From positions 1-51,738 of the forward strand of contig CAMVJO010000002.1 of assembly GCA_947167835.1 (NCBI GenBank): a DNA stretch of 51,738 bases. The letters run 5' to 3'. Every line of letters starts with the position of its first letter. The first letter of the stretch is position 1. The translations under genes and the position numbers were made by a program. The DNA comes from an uncultured Prevotellaceae bacterium (lineage in GTDB: Bacteria > Bacteroidota > Bacteroidia > Bacteroidales > Bacteroidaceae). Positions 1 to 9,141 of this stretch are shown here, one piece after another. The notes beneath the pieces are model-generated. The model made no database searches, was not told the origin of the DNA, and was given only the letters and a program-made list of their open reading frames with translations.

Positions 1-83
1 CAATGGCGCCAAAAAGATTGAAAAAGCATACAGACCAAAAAAAGCTTCACAAAAATTTTAAAACCTAATTTTTAGAACTACCC
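1..83 (-). mobile_element. MITE-like element copy 1 (truncated by window edge)
   Basis: Ends CCTAATTTTTAGAACTACCC followed by TATA; matches the corresponding part of copies 2-4. '-' here means the same orientation as copy 4 reversed for the family polarity is not implied; strand is nominal. Confidence 0.8.
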
Positions 84-130
84 TATAGGGAAACCCATAA
101 TAAACCAAAGGAGAAAAAAAGGCTGGAAAT

Positions 131-620
131 TAAGTCCGAGCAAATTTTAATTATCTTGGAGATAATTCTGTTTATCTCCCAATTAGTACTTGAAAACTTA
201 AAGTTTTACATATCTATGCACCCTTTATTATTCGATATTTTCGGGGTTTTTCGGGATAAAAAAAATGCGTACGGAATAGGAACAAATAGCTCCGAGCAAA
301 TTATTTTTATCTCGGAGATAATTTTTGGTATCTCCAAGCCATTAACCCCATATCCTCGGGATGCCCGAAAAAAGGGGAATAAGATTTTTTTTCGAGCGTG
401 AATAATCCACATTCTTTTCCAATCTTTTTGGCGTCTTCGGCTTTATGCCTTCGAAGCATAGACCACTATGCTTTTTCGTCCTTAAAACCAAATCCACTCA
501 ACAAGATTGAAAAATAAAAGTGGCCCCTTTTATCGGGCAACCCGTGCAAATCGCCTATTTTCCCCAGAAAAGTATTCGCAAAAGCTCGTAATAACGTAAT
601 ACCGTCTACCGTTATAAAGA
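131..620 (-). repeat. Composite repeat copy A: 21-bp CTCSGAG array + core + degraded 9-bp module + 8-bp module, interrupted by a diverged MITE relic
   Basis: CTCSGAG-like slots end at 140, 161, ~182 and at 296, 317, 338 (21-bp steps). Core GCACCCTTTATTATTCGATATTTTCGGGGTTTTTCGGGATAAA shared with copy D. 8-bp units CGTAATAA/CGTAATAC/CGTCTAC/CGTTATAA at 587-617. Confidence 0.7.
418..520. mobile_element. Diverged relic of the MITE-like family (interior only)
   Basis: Shares AATCTTTTTGGCG, a GCATAG/CTATGC hairpin and TTAAAACCAAATCCACTCAA, in the same order as copies 2 and 3. Confidence 0.6.
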
Positions 621-628
621 AAACTCAC

Positions 629-668
629 AAAAAAAGACCGACAGAAGTAAGTTCTTCTATCGGTCTTG
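629..668 (-). terminator. Rho-independent terminator downstream of tRNA-Phe
   Basis: Minus strand AAGACCGATAGAAG-aactta-CTTCTGTCGGTCTT followed by a T run. Confidence 0.8.
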
Positions 669-680
669 CTCGTTAATTTG

Positions 681-753
<73 letters not shown>

Positions 754-818
754 AACGTTTTTTGCAATCTCTGAGAACCATTGTTCTCGTTTGCGGATGC
801 AAAAGTACGTATTGTTTT

Positions 819-1613
819 TCAATCGGCCAAATTATTCTGTAATTTTTTGAAAATTTCTTTGGTATTGGCCATTGTCTGCCGTTCTATTTGCTCTTTCGGC
901 ATGTCATAAACCTCTGCAAGCCTGTCAATGATGAGCGGCACGTAGCAACTTTCGTTTCGCTTGCCGCGATAGGGCGTTGGTGCGAGGTATGGCGAATCTG
1001 TCTCGACCACAATACGCGATAGGGGTACACATTGTTTCAATACCTCGGGCAACGTAGATTTTTTGAACGTCACCACACCGCCTATGCCCAGATAGAATCC
1101 CTCGAACTCCAGTAATTCCCTGGCTTCCTCGGCCGTACCTCCGAAACAATGGAAGATACCGCCCTGTAGGTCGTGGCGAAATGGCTGCAACGTGTCGATA
1201 ATCTCGCGTTGTGCCTTGCGCGAATGGATTACGAGCGGCAATTCGTGTTCTATGCTCCACACTATTTGGCGGCGGAAGGCAGCTATCTGATCTTCTCTAC
1301 GACTGTCATCCCAATAAAGGTCGATTCCCACCTCGCCAATGGCGATAAACGGATGATTACTCTGCAGCATCGCCTCCATTCGCGCCAGAGTGTCTTCGTA
1401 ATGCTCCGGCAATTCGGTGGGGTGCAGACCTATCATCGGAAAGCACAACCCTGCATAATCCTTGCACATACGTAGCATGGGATTGATGCTGGCTTCGTCA
1501 ATGTTAGGCAGCAATAAAGCCTTCGCGCCCGCATCTACGGCACGTTTCACCGCCTCTGCGCGGTCGTTGTCGAACTCTTCTGTGTAAAGATGCGTATGTG
1601 TGTCGATGAACAT
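819..1613 (-). CDS. tatD: TatD family hydrolase
   Basis: MFIDTHTHLY..., GEVGIDLYWD, HSRKA, HCFGG, ETDSPYLAP motifs. Confidence 0.93.
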   Translation of the reverse strand: MFIDTHTHLYTEEFDNDRAEAVKRAVDAGAKALLLPNIDEASINPMLRMCKDYAGLCFPMIGLHPTELPEHYEDTLARMEAMLQSNHPFIAIGEVGIDLYWDDSRREDQIAAFRRQIVWSIEHELPLVIHSRKAQREIIDTLQPFRHDLQGGIFHCFGGTAEEARELLEFEGFYLGIGGVVTFKKSTLPEVLKQCVPLSRIVVETDSPYLAPTPYRGKRNESCYVPLIIDRLAEVYDMPKEQIERQTMANTKEIFKKLQNNLAD

Positions 1614-1705
1614 CTGCTATGGGAAAGAATAGGGTGGGGAAGAAAGCCTGTTCTGTCAGGAAACGAGGTGATTGCTCCGCGTGAATCAGGTTTTACTATG
1701 CATTA

Positions 1706-1892
1706 GGGTAGTTCTAAAAATTAGGTTTTAAAATTTTGTGAAGCTTTTTTTGGTCTGTATGCTTTTTCAATCTTTTTGGCGCCATTGTCTTTAATTCCTT
1801 GAACCATAGCTTGCTATGCTTCTGCGGCATTAAAAACAAAATCACTCAAAAATCTTTGAAAAATCAAAACAGCCTAATTTTTAGAACAACCC
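1706..1892 (-). mobile_element. MITE-like element copy 2 (187 bp)
   Basis: Inverted ends GGGTAGTTCTAAAAATTAGG / CCTAATTTTTAGAACAACCC; flanked by ATTA (1702-1705) and ATTA (1893-1896). Confidence 0.92.
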
Positions 1893-1893
1893 A

Positions 1894-2859
1894 TTAGTAA
1901 TTACGACCGAGCAAGTCTATGGCCCATTGCCAAAGCGGTTCTTTCACATGTTCGGGCAACGGCAACGTTTCGTAGATATTTCGTGCATCATCGTAGTAGG
2001 CCGAAATCATTTCGTTGCTTATTTCCGGAATATGCAGGTCGTTGTAGATTTTCGTGACGCCCGCAATTTTTTCTGCATCGGGTATGTCTTTGCTTTCTAT
2101 CAGGCGATGCAATTCGTTGCGCTGCTTTTCGTTGGAAAGGTTGAAGGCATTGATCAGGAGTAAGGTCTTTTTCCCGCAAAGTATGTCACCGCCGATTTTT
2201 TTGCCGAAAACCAAGGGATCGCCATAGACATCCAGATAATCGTCTTGGAGCTGGAATGCCAAACCTACCTTTTCTGCAAAACTATACAGCATCTCACATT
2301 CCACTTCGGGCGCATTGGCTATCATACCTCCCATCTTCGCGGCACAAGCTACGAGTACGGCCGTTTTAAGGCGTATCATTTCAATATATTCGTCGATGCT
2401 TACGTCCGTACGGCTCTCGAAATTCATATCATATTGCTGCCCTTCGCACACTTCGCGACAGGTTTTCAGGAAAAGTTCCATCACCTCGTCTTTTCTCGGG
2501 CACTGACATTCGTTTACCTTCGTCACAGCCTGGATGAGCATCGTGTCGCCCGAAAGTATCGCCGTGTTAGCATTCCATTTGCGGTGCACAGTGGGCATTC
2601 CTCGGCGCACTTCGGCCGAATCCATCAGGTCATCGTGCAGTAGTGTGTGGTTATGATATGTTTCCAACCCGATAGCAGCCGGTAATACGGTATCAAAATC
2701 CGTTTTGTAGAGGCTATAGCACAAAAGCATCAGGCTGGGGCGCAATCGCTTGCCACCACCTGAGAGTGTGTAGGCAATAGGTTCGTAAAGTCCCCGAGGC
2801 TGTTTCGGATAAACCTGGGAATCGAGTGTTTTGTTGATAAGAGAAGCAAATTGGTTCAT
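1894..2859 (-). CDS. Polyprenyl (trans-isoprenyl) diphosphate synthase
   Basis: GGKRLRP, LLHDDLMD and QLQDDYLDVYGD Asp-rich motifs. Confidence 0.93.
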   Translation of the reverse strand: MNQFASLINKTLDSQVYPKQPRGLYEPIAYTLSGGGKRLRPSLMLLCYSLYKTDFDTVLPAAIGLETYHNHTLLHDDLMDSAEVRRGMPTVHRKWNANTAILSGDTMLIQAVTKVNECQCPRKDEVMELFLKTCREVCEGQQYDMNFESRTDVSIDEYIEMIRLKTAVLVACAAKMGGMIANAPEVECEMLYSFAEKVGLAFQLQDDYLDVYGDPLVFGKKIGGDILCGKKTLLLINAFNLSNEKQRNELHRLIESKDIPDAEKIAGVTKIYNDLHIPEISNEMISAYYDDARNIYETLPLPEHVKEPLWQWAIDLLGRNY

Positions 2860-2860
2860 A

Positions 2861-3050
2861 GTGTTTTTCTGTATATGTGTGGTTTATTTCTTTATACTTG
2901 AGATTTCTTACTTTATATGCGAAATAGCTTATTCTATACGTGAGAATCTTTTTTGTAAGTGAAGGGTTCTTCACTTTATGTGTGAGGCTTTTTTCTGTAT
3001 ATGCGAGTTTCTCCCTTGTATATCCAAGCCCCTTTCCTATATATATTATA
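2861..3050. repeat. Degenerate 21-bp tandem array, 9 units
   Basis: TATA/TAA-type anchors at 2872, 2893, 2914, 2935, 2956, 2977, 2998, 3019, 3040; every step is 21 bp. Confidence 0.88.
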
Positions 3051-3320
3051 GGGTAGTTCTAAAAATTAGGTTTTAAAATTTTGTGAAGCTTTTTTGGTCT
3101 GTATGCTTTTTCAATCTTTTTGGCGCCATTGTCTTTAATACCTTGAACCATAGCTCGCTATGCTTCTGCGGCATTAAAAACAAAATCACTCAAAAATCTT
3201 TGAATTCTTCGCGCACACTCTGTTTGTTGTCTGCCCCGTAGGGTGAAGCTCTGCGGGTTGCAGGAACAAACGTATAGAGAGTGTAAGCAAATCAAAACAG
3301 CCTAATTTTTAGAACAACCC
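3051..3320 (-). mobile_element. MITE-like element copy 3 (270 bp, carries ~83-bp insertion)
   Basis: Same ends as copy 2; flanked by TATA/TATA (3047-3050, 3321-3324). Extra sequence ~3204-3286 is absent from copies 2 and 4. Confidence 0.9.
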
Positions 3321-3394
3321 TATATAATAAGGAGTATCTTTCCGTTATTTTTCTGTTTTCGCGGCAGAATCAGGCTATCCTTCGCCGCAAAAAT

Positions 3395-4198
3395 TTATTC
3401 TACGTGGAAATCTACGGGAATAGTCACCTGTACCGGTTTTATTATCCCGTCTTGTCTTCCAGGTTTCCACTTTGGCATTCGGCGCACGGCATATAACACG
3501 CTGTTGTCCAGATCTGGGTGAAGATGCTTCGTAATTCGCGCATTTTCCACCATACCCTTTTCGTTAACAATGAAGACAACTTCAATTTCGCCTTCGATTT
3601 TGCTGTCGATACATCGCTGATGATAAATGATATTCTCGTCCAACCATTTCATCATGCCGACGGGACCGCCTGGAAACTGCGGCATCTGTTCTACTACCTC
3701 CGTTGGAGTCAGTTCTTCCTTCGTGATAGGAACCAATGTGTCGTTCTGTAAAACCGTATCTGTCGGATTTATATTGACAAAAGTCTTGCCTTTTATCGAA
3801 AACTCCTCCGGTCCGCGAAGACCGATCTCCTTGTTTTTTTCTTGTCCCTCCGTTATTTCCGGCGCATCCATACTTGCATCCGGTTTTCGGTTGGGTATGG
3901 CGCGACGTCCCGTAGCAATTTCCTTATATTCGTGATTGTCTTTTGCATCGAGTGGCTTTAATCTTGCCAACTGCTGCACTTCGTCATAACTTTTCAGGAG
4001 TATTGTGTAGTGCATGTACAGTCCTGCGGCAAGAGGTAGGATGAAAAAAACAAAGACAAAGAGCAAAACGCAAATGAAAGCGCGGCGATAGCGTTTTCCT
4101 ACGGTGGCACGCAATTGATATGCCCCGTATTCCTTGTTTCTGTTCTCAAAAACAAGTTCACACCACTTCTTTGAAAATAATAATCCTGCTTTCAGCAC
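3395..4198 (-). CDS. TonB family energy transducer
   Basis: N-terminal KKWCELVFENRNKEYGAYQLR plus TM; C-terminal TonB domain with MPQFPGG...GEIEVVFIVNEKG. Confidence 0.88.
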   Translation of the reverse strand: MLKAGLLFSKKWCELVFENRNKEYGAYQLRATVGKRYRRAFICVLLFVFVFFILPLAAGLYMHYTILLKSYDEVQQLARLKPLDAKDNHEYKEIATGRRAIPNRKPDASMDAPEITEGQEKNKEIGLRGPEEFSIKGKTFVNINPTDTVLQNDTLVPITKEELTPTEVVEQMPQFPGGPVGMMKWLDENIIYHQRCIDSKIEGEIEVVFIVNEKGMVENARITKHLHPDLDNSVLYAVRRMPKWKPGRQDGIIKPVQVTIPVDFHVE

Positions 4199-4220
4199 GT
4201 TATATAATAAATAGGCTTTC

Positions 4221-4485
4221 TTTGTGTCGCAATAATTTTTGCTAATTCCGCAGTAGCTTAGACTAACTCCGAAGAAGCTTACGCTAATTCCACGGTAGCT
4301 TATACCAGCGTCGCAATAGATTTCCTTAGCTCGGCATCGTCATGCGTGAATGTCGCACAACGCAAAAACGATGCGTCACTTGGTGAAAATAGTGTGGGAC
4401 ACCGTAAAAACAGTGTCGAAACACGTAATTTTTGCGCCGTAAAAGCGTTAAAAAGTTTTTTCACGCACAAAAGTAGTGCGAAAAT
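4221..4485. repeat. Degenerate ~21-bp tandem array upstream of porQ
   Basis: e.g. GCTAATTCCGCAGTAGCTTAGA / CTAACTCCGAAGAAGCTTAC / GCTAATTCCACGGTAGCTTATA; anchors 4227, 4247, 4268, 4289, 4311, 4331, 4353, then a second word set (AGTGTGGGACACCGTAAAAAC / AGTGTCGAAACACGTAATTTT). Confidence 0.7.
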
Positions 4486-4498
4486 ATAAAATTCTATG

Positions 4499-4506
4499 TA
4501 CCTTTG
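4499..4506 (+). promoter_or_regulatory. Bacteroidetes -7 element TACCTTTG upstream of porQ
   Basis: Matches TAnnTTTG, 22 nt before the likely ATG at 4528. Confidence 0.55.
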
Positions 4507-4527
4507 GGCACAATTTGTCTTAACATA

Positions 4528-5505
4528 ATGAAAAAAATCCTATATTTAATCATTTTTTTGCTCAGCACTTCTGTTTTGAAAGCTCAGGAGAGCACATCTT
4601 CATTTACGTTGCTACGTTTGCCTACCTCGTCACACGTAGCGGCTTTGGGCGGCGAAAATATCTCTATTGTCGATGATGCAATTGCTGTCGGCTGGAACAA
4701 TCCTGCGCTCTTCGCGAATGTTTCGGATAAGACCGTGGGAGTGAATTTTATGTCGCTTCCTGATGAGGGTATCATGCTGGGAATGCAATTTTCCAAGGCA
4801 TTCGGCGAACGTCATACGGCGGTATTCGGCGCTCAGATGCTGAATTATGGCGAACAAGCCGAGATAGATGCTTCTGGCGTGCAGGTTGGTAATTTTTCTC
4901 CCAAGGATTTTGTCTTTAGTGCCGGTTATAGTTATCTGCTTGCCGATATGCTTTCGGGTGGTGCGATGCTGAATTTTGTTCACAGCCGTTATGCGGAATA
5001 TACCAGCATGGCATTGTCTGTTAATCTGGGACTGAATTATTATGACGAGGAGCGCGATTTTTCTGCTTCCTTGGCATTGAAGAATCTCGGGCATCAAGTC
5101 AAGGCTTTCGACCAGGAAACCGAAAGTCTTCCCTTGTCATTGCAAGCCGGCTTCACGGTAGGTCTGGCTCATGCGCCGGTACGTTTTTCTGTCACGCTGA
5201 CAGATTTGAATCACTGGGGCAACCATTTTTATTACACCCGTCCAGGCGAGGAAATATCCTTTTCCCGCAAATGTATCAACCATCTTGTGCTGGGTATCGA
5301 CCTGCTACCAGTCGAAAGGTTCTACCTTTCTGCCGGTTTCAACGCACGTAGGGCTTACGAGCTCAAACAAGCCGGAAGCGCTCACGGAGCTGGGTTGAGT
5401 TTTGGTGGAGGTCTGCGTCTGGATAGGCTCAAAATCGGAGCTTCGTGGGCAAAATACAGTCTTTCTGCCAGCAATATTCTGGTAAACCTCTCCTATAGTT
5501 TATAA
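4528..5505 (+). CDS. porQ: Type IX secretion system protein PorQ-like
   Basis: Signal peptide [49 protein letters not shown]...NNPAL. ORF-track start at 4504 is a TTG overlapping the promoter; ATG at 4528 preferred. Confidence 0.8.
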   Translation: MKKILYLIIFLLSTSVLKAQESTSSFTLLRLPTSSHVAALGGENISIVDDAIAVGWNNPALFANVSDKTVGVNFMSLPDEGIMLGMQFSKAFGERHTAVFGAQMLNYGEQAEIDASGVQVGNFSPKDFVFSAGYSYLLADMLSGGAMLNFVHSRYAEYTSMALSVNLGLNYYDEERDFSASLALKNLGHQVKAFDQETESLPLSLQAGFTVGLAHAPVRFSVTLTDLNHWGNHFYYTRPGEEISFSRKCINHLVLGIDLLPVERFYLSAGFNARRAYELKQAGSAHGAGLSFGGGLRLDRLKIGASWAKYSLSASNILVNLSYSL

Positions 5506-5545
5506 TTGTCCCTTTCCCTTTTCAGAAATATACAACATACACGAT

Positions 5546-6235
5546 ATGAAGAAGATTATAATTGCCATTGACGGCCACTCCTCGTGCGGTAAGAGCACGA
5601 TGGCCAAGGCTTTGGCGCGGCAATTGGGTTATATCTACGTTGATACGGGTGCAATGTACCGCACCGTAACGCTTTTTGCCTTGCGTAATGGTATTTTCAA
5701 GGGCGATAGTTTGGATGCTGCCCGATTAGAGGAAATGATGCCGCAGGTAAATGTGAGTTTCCGTCTGAATCCCGAAACAAACCTGCCCGAGGCTTGTCTG
5801 AATGGCGAATGTGTGGAAAGCGAAATCCGCACTATGGAAGTTTCGTCCCACGTCAGTCCGGTGGCAGCCCTGCCTTTCGTGCGAGAGGCCATGACTTTGC
5901 AACAGCAACGCATGGGTTTGGAAAAAGGCATCGTCATGGACGGACGCGACATCGGTACAGTCGTCTTTCCGCAGGCAGAACTCAAGATTTTTGTCACTGC
6001 TTCGGCCGAGGTTCGCGCCAAACGCCGTTTTGATGAGCTGAAAGCCAAGGGCGATGACGTCAATTTTGACGAGATACTCCGTAATGTGCAAGAACGCGAC
6101 TACATTGATTCACATCGCGAGGTAGCACCGCTCCGACAGGCCGACGATGCTGTGGTTTTGGACAATAGTTTTATGACGATTCCCGAACAAAACGAGTGGT
6201 TGCTGCAACAAGTCGAAAAGGCGGTGGCAGATTGA
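5546..6235 (+). CDS. cmk: Cytidylate kinase
   Basis: [41 protein letters not shown]. Confidence 0.96.
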   Translation: MKKIIIAIDGHSSCGKSTMAKALARQLGYIYVDTGAMYRTVTLFALRNGIFKGDSLDAARLEEMMPQVNVSFRLNPETNLPEACLNGECVESEIRTMEVSSHVSPVAALPFVREAMTLQQQRMGLEKGIVMDGRDIGTVVFPQAELKIFVTASAEVRAKRRFDELKAKGDDVNFDEILRNVQERDYIDSHREVAPLRQADDAVVLDNSFMTIPEQNEWLLQQVEKAVAD

Positions 6236-6281
6236 GACCGAAACTCATGTTCCGTGAATTTTTAAGTCAGATATAACGATT

Positions 6282-7145
6282 GTGAAGATAGAGATAGACA
6301 CTGGTTCCGGCTTTTGTTTTGGTGTTACTACGGCCATAAGCAAGGCTGAAGAGGAACTTGCAGGTTCGGGTTCCCTATATTGCTTGGGCGACATCGTGCA
6401 TAATAGTGCGGAGGTGGAACGTCTGCATCATTTGGGGCTGGAAACCATCGACCACCAGACATTTGGTAAACTTCGTGGCCGTAAAGTTTTACTGCGTGCC
6501 CACGGCGAACCGCCCGCTACCTACGAAACTGCCAAGGAGCGCGGCATAGAAATTATCGATGCCACATGTCCTGTGGTTTTGCAACTGCAAAGACGCATCA
6601 AAAAGGTATTCGATAACGAAAACCATCCGCAAATCGTGATTTACGGCAAACGTGGACATGCCGAAGTGCTGGGTCTTGTAGGCCAGTGTCGCGGCAATGC
6701 CCATGTGGTGGAAAATATTGAAGAAGCGCAGTCCCTGAAATTGGATTACAGTCGCGATATCTGCCTTTTCTCCCAGACTACGAAGTCGCTTGACGGCTTT
6801 CGCCAACTTTCTGCCTACTTTGAGCAGCAGATTCAGGCACCTGCCACATTCCGTGCCTATGATACCATCTGCCGTCAGGTAGCAAACCGCCAGCCTAACA
6901 TCGAAAAATTTGCGGTGAAGCACGATGTCATTATTTTCGTGAGCGGTAAGAAAAGCAGTAACGGACATGCCCTCTACGAAGCCTGCCTGCGTAAGAATCC
7001 GCGCAGTCATATGGTGGATTCGCCCGCCGTTCTCTGTCGCGAGTGGTTCGATAACGCAGAGTCTGTCGGCATTTGCGGTGCCACAAGTACGCCAACGTGG
7101 TTGATGGAAGACTGCAAACACGCCATTCAGCAGCTTTTTCAGTAG
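6282..7145 (+). CDS. ispH: 4-hydroxy-3-methylbut-2-enyl diphosphate reductase
   Basis: GFCFGV, LGDIVHN, RAHGEPP, DATCPVV motifs; GTG start. Confidence 0.94.
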   Translation: MKIEIDTGSGFCFGVTTAISKAEEELAGSGSLYCLGDIVHNSAEVERLHHLGLETIDHQTFGKLRGRKVLLRAHGEPPATYETAKERGIEIIDATCPVVLQLQRRIKKVFDNENHPQIVIYGKRGHAEVLGLVGQCRGNAHVVENIEEAQSLKLDYSRDICLFSQTTKSLDGFRQLSAYFEQQIQAPATFRAYDTICRQVANRQPNIEKFAVKHDVIIFVSGKKSSNGHALYEACLRKNPRSHMVDSPAVLCREWFDNAESVGICGATSTPTWLMEDCKHAIQQLFQ

Positions 7146-7192
7146 TTTGCGGTGTGGAGCGATTTGATTCCGCCGCTGGAATAGACATTATT

Positions 7193-7232
7193 ATCGGAGT
7201 ATTCAGAGTTTTCTGAGTGCTCCGACTTTTTT
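7193..7232 (+). terminator. Rho-independent terminator after ispH
   Basis: TCGGAGTATTCAGAG-ttt-TCTGAGTGCTCCGA followed by CTTTTTT. Confidence 0.8.
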
Positions 7233-7242
7233 GTGCGGGGTG

Positions 7243-7590
7243 TCGTTATAACGGTATAACGTTATGACGTTATTACGAAGGCTTTGCGAAGAATATTATT
7301 GGGAAAATGGGCATTATGGGCAATATGGGGTTAATGGGCGCCGAGATAAAGAAACTTATCTCCGAGCAAAAAAAATTAGCTCGACACTATTTGAAATTAT
7401 CTCGGAGATAAAAAAGAATTAGCTCCGAGCTATTTGCTCCTATTTCGTGGATATTTTTTTGTATTCCGAAAAACCCCGAAAATATCGAATAATAAAGGGC
7501 TCACGACTGTGGATATAATTCGAGTTCCAGAAACTAATCGAGAGATAAATAGAATTATCTCCGAGATAATTAAAATTTCCTTGGACTTAT
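7243..7590 (+). repeat. Composite repeat copy B (complete)
   Basis: 8-bp units CGTTATAA/CGGTATAA/CGTTATGA/CGTTATTA; 9-bp GGGCATTAT/GGGCAATAT/GGGGTTAAT; CTCSGAG-type slots ending 7345, 7366, 7387, 7407, 7429, 7450; core CCGAAAAACCCCGAAAATATCGAATAATAAAGGG; tail slots 7544, 7565, ~7586. Confidence 0.82.
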
Positions 7591-7741
7591 TTTTCAGAGC
7601 GTTTTTCGAGGTTCGGTAACAGAGGAAAGTGGATAACGGATATTGATTTCTACCATTACGTTTTTTGCAGGAAAACCTATGCCCCGAAATTTTATGTTGC
7701 AAAAAAAGATGTTACACAGAGTGTAAACACCGATTTTTTAC

Positions 7742-7749
7742 TAAATTTG
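7742..7749 (+). promoter_or_regulatory. -7 element TAAATTTG upstream of rsmF
   Basis: TAnnTTTG match 28 nt upstream of ATG 7778. Confidence 0.5.
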
Positions 7750-7777
7750 CCAAAGTTCTCCTGACAGGATACTGCGT

Positions 7778-9127
7778 ATGCTCCCACAAGGTTTCAAAAA
7801 TCAGATGCAAAAACTTCTTGGCGACAGTCAGGCGGCATCTTTGTGCGATGCCATTACAAATACCGAGCCGCAGGTAAGTATTCGCGTGAATCCCCTCAAG
7901 AATTGCCCTAACCCGTTGATAGAGAGCAGCGACTTAGTGCCTTGGTGCAGCACGGGAAAATATCTCGCCGCACGCCCTTCGTTCACACTCGACCCACTGT
8001 TTCATGCCGGAACGTACTATGTGCAGGAAGCCTCGTCGATGTTCATAGAATACCTCTATCGTAATCTTGCTGAAGTCCCCATGCGCGTACTGGATCTCTG
8101 CGCTGCTCCTGGCGGAAAGGCCACTCTCTGGCGTTCGCTCCTGCCCGACGGCGCATTGCTCGTAGCCAACGAACCTGTTCAGCAACGTGCCATGATATTG
8201 TGCGAGAATATGTTGAAATGGGGGCATCCTGATGTCGTGGTAACCAAGGCTATGCCTCGCGACTTCGGACGTATGGAAGGCTTCTTCGACCTAATTGCAG
8301 CCGATGTGCCGTGTTCAGGCGAGGGAATGTTCAGGAAAGATCCCGAAAGTGTGACACAATGGAGCGAATCCAACGTGCAAATGTGTGCAGCGCGGCAGTT
8401 TGAAATCATTTCCGACGTATGGCCTGCGTTAAAGGAGGGCGGCTATCTGGTTTACAGCACCTGCACCTATAATGCTCTGGAAAACGAGGAAAATGTGCAG
8501 CGCATCTGTAACGAACTGGGCGCAGAAGCGGTCAGTCTCTCGCCCGAAAAATCGTGGAATGTGCAGACAAACGGCATAGGCTGGCATTTCTATCCGCATC
8601 TCACGCGGGGCGAAGGTTTTTATGCCGTATTGCTCAGAAAGGTGTCGGAACAACGACCTAATAAGCGCAGGAAAGTTCGTTTGGAAGCCGTGAAAACCGA
8701 TGATTTATTGCGGAATCCAGCAGATTTCCAATACTATAAAAATCCTAAGAACCGTGTGGAAATCTTTGCCTTGAAGAAAACGCTGGGCGACGACGTAGCC
8801 ACGCTTTTTGACTGCGTAAACGTGATCAATGCCGGCGTGCCAATTGGCGAAATCGTAGGTAAAAAGACCGTTCCTCACCAGGGATTGGCGCTTAGTACTG
8901 CACTTTTCAGGGAAAACTGCCGCGAGTTTCCGCTGGATCTCGAACAAGCCATTGCATACCTGCGGCGCGAAAACATACAACTCCCCGTAGGCGAACAGAA
9001 AGGCTACGCCCTCGTCACCTATCACGACGTGCCGTTGGGATGGGTCAATTATCTGGGAAATCGCTGCAACAATATCTATCCGCAGGAATGGAGAATACGT
9101 CAGGCAAACGTAGGTAATATAAAATAG
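7778..9127 (+). CDS. rsmF: RsmF/NOL1-NOP2-Sun family rRNA (cytosine-C5)-methyltransferase
   Basis: YVQEASSM, DLCAAPGGKAT, DVPCSGEGMFRKDP, YSTCTYNALENEENV. Confidence 0.92.
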   Translation: MLPQGFKNQMQKLLGDSQAASLCDAITNTEPQVSIRVNPLKNCPNPLIESSDLVPWCSTGKYLAARPSFTLDPLFHAGTYYVQEASSMFIEYLYRNLAEVPMRVLDLCAAPGGKATLWRSLLPDGALLVANEPVQQRAMILCENMLKWGHPDVVVTKAMPRDFGRMEGFFDLIAADVPCSGEGMFRKDPESVTQWSESNVQMCAARQFEIISDVWPALKEGGYLVYSTCTYNALENEENVQRICNELGAEAVSLSPEKSWNVQTNGIGWHFYPHLTRGEGFYAVLLRKVSEQRPNKRRKVRLEAVKTDDLLRNPADFQYYKNPKNRVEIFALKKTLGDDVATLFDCVNVINAGVPIGEIVGKKTVPHQGLALSTALFRENCREFPLDLEQAIAYLRRENIQLPVGEQKGYALVTYHDVPLGWVNYLGNRCNNIYPQEWRIRQANVGNIK

Positions 9128-9141
9128 CACTTTATAAGAAA

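Noticed and set aside
1-83. Complete target duplication for MITE copy 1
   Set aside because: The left end is outside the window; only the right-hand TATA is visible.
156-401. ORFs in composite repeats (156..401, 7430..7702 minus, 24517..24717) share the peptide LLFDIFGVFR
   Set aside because: Similarity follows from the DNA repeat core. The frame is not kept in copies C and F, there is no convincing start or RBS, and both strands give similar ORFs.
2861-3050. CRISPR array interpretation of the tandem arrays
   Set aside because: No conserved repeat/unique spacer alternation, units are only 21 bp and degenerate, and no cas genes are in the window.
4504-4527. Upstream TTG start for porQ in the ORF track
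   Set aside because: It overlaps the TACCTTTG promoter element, and the signal peptide starts naturally at ATG 4528.
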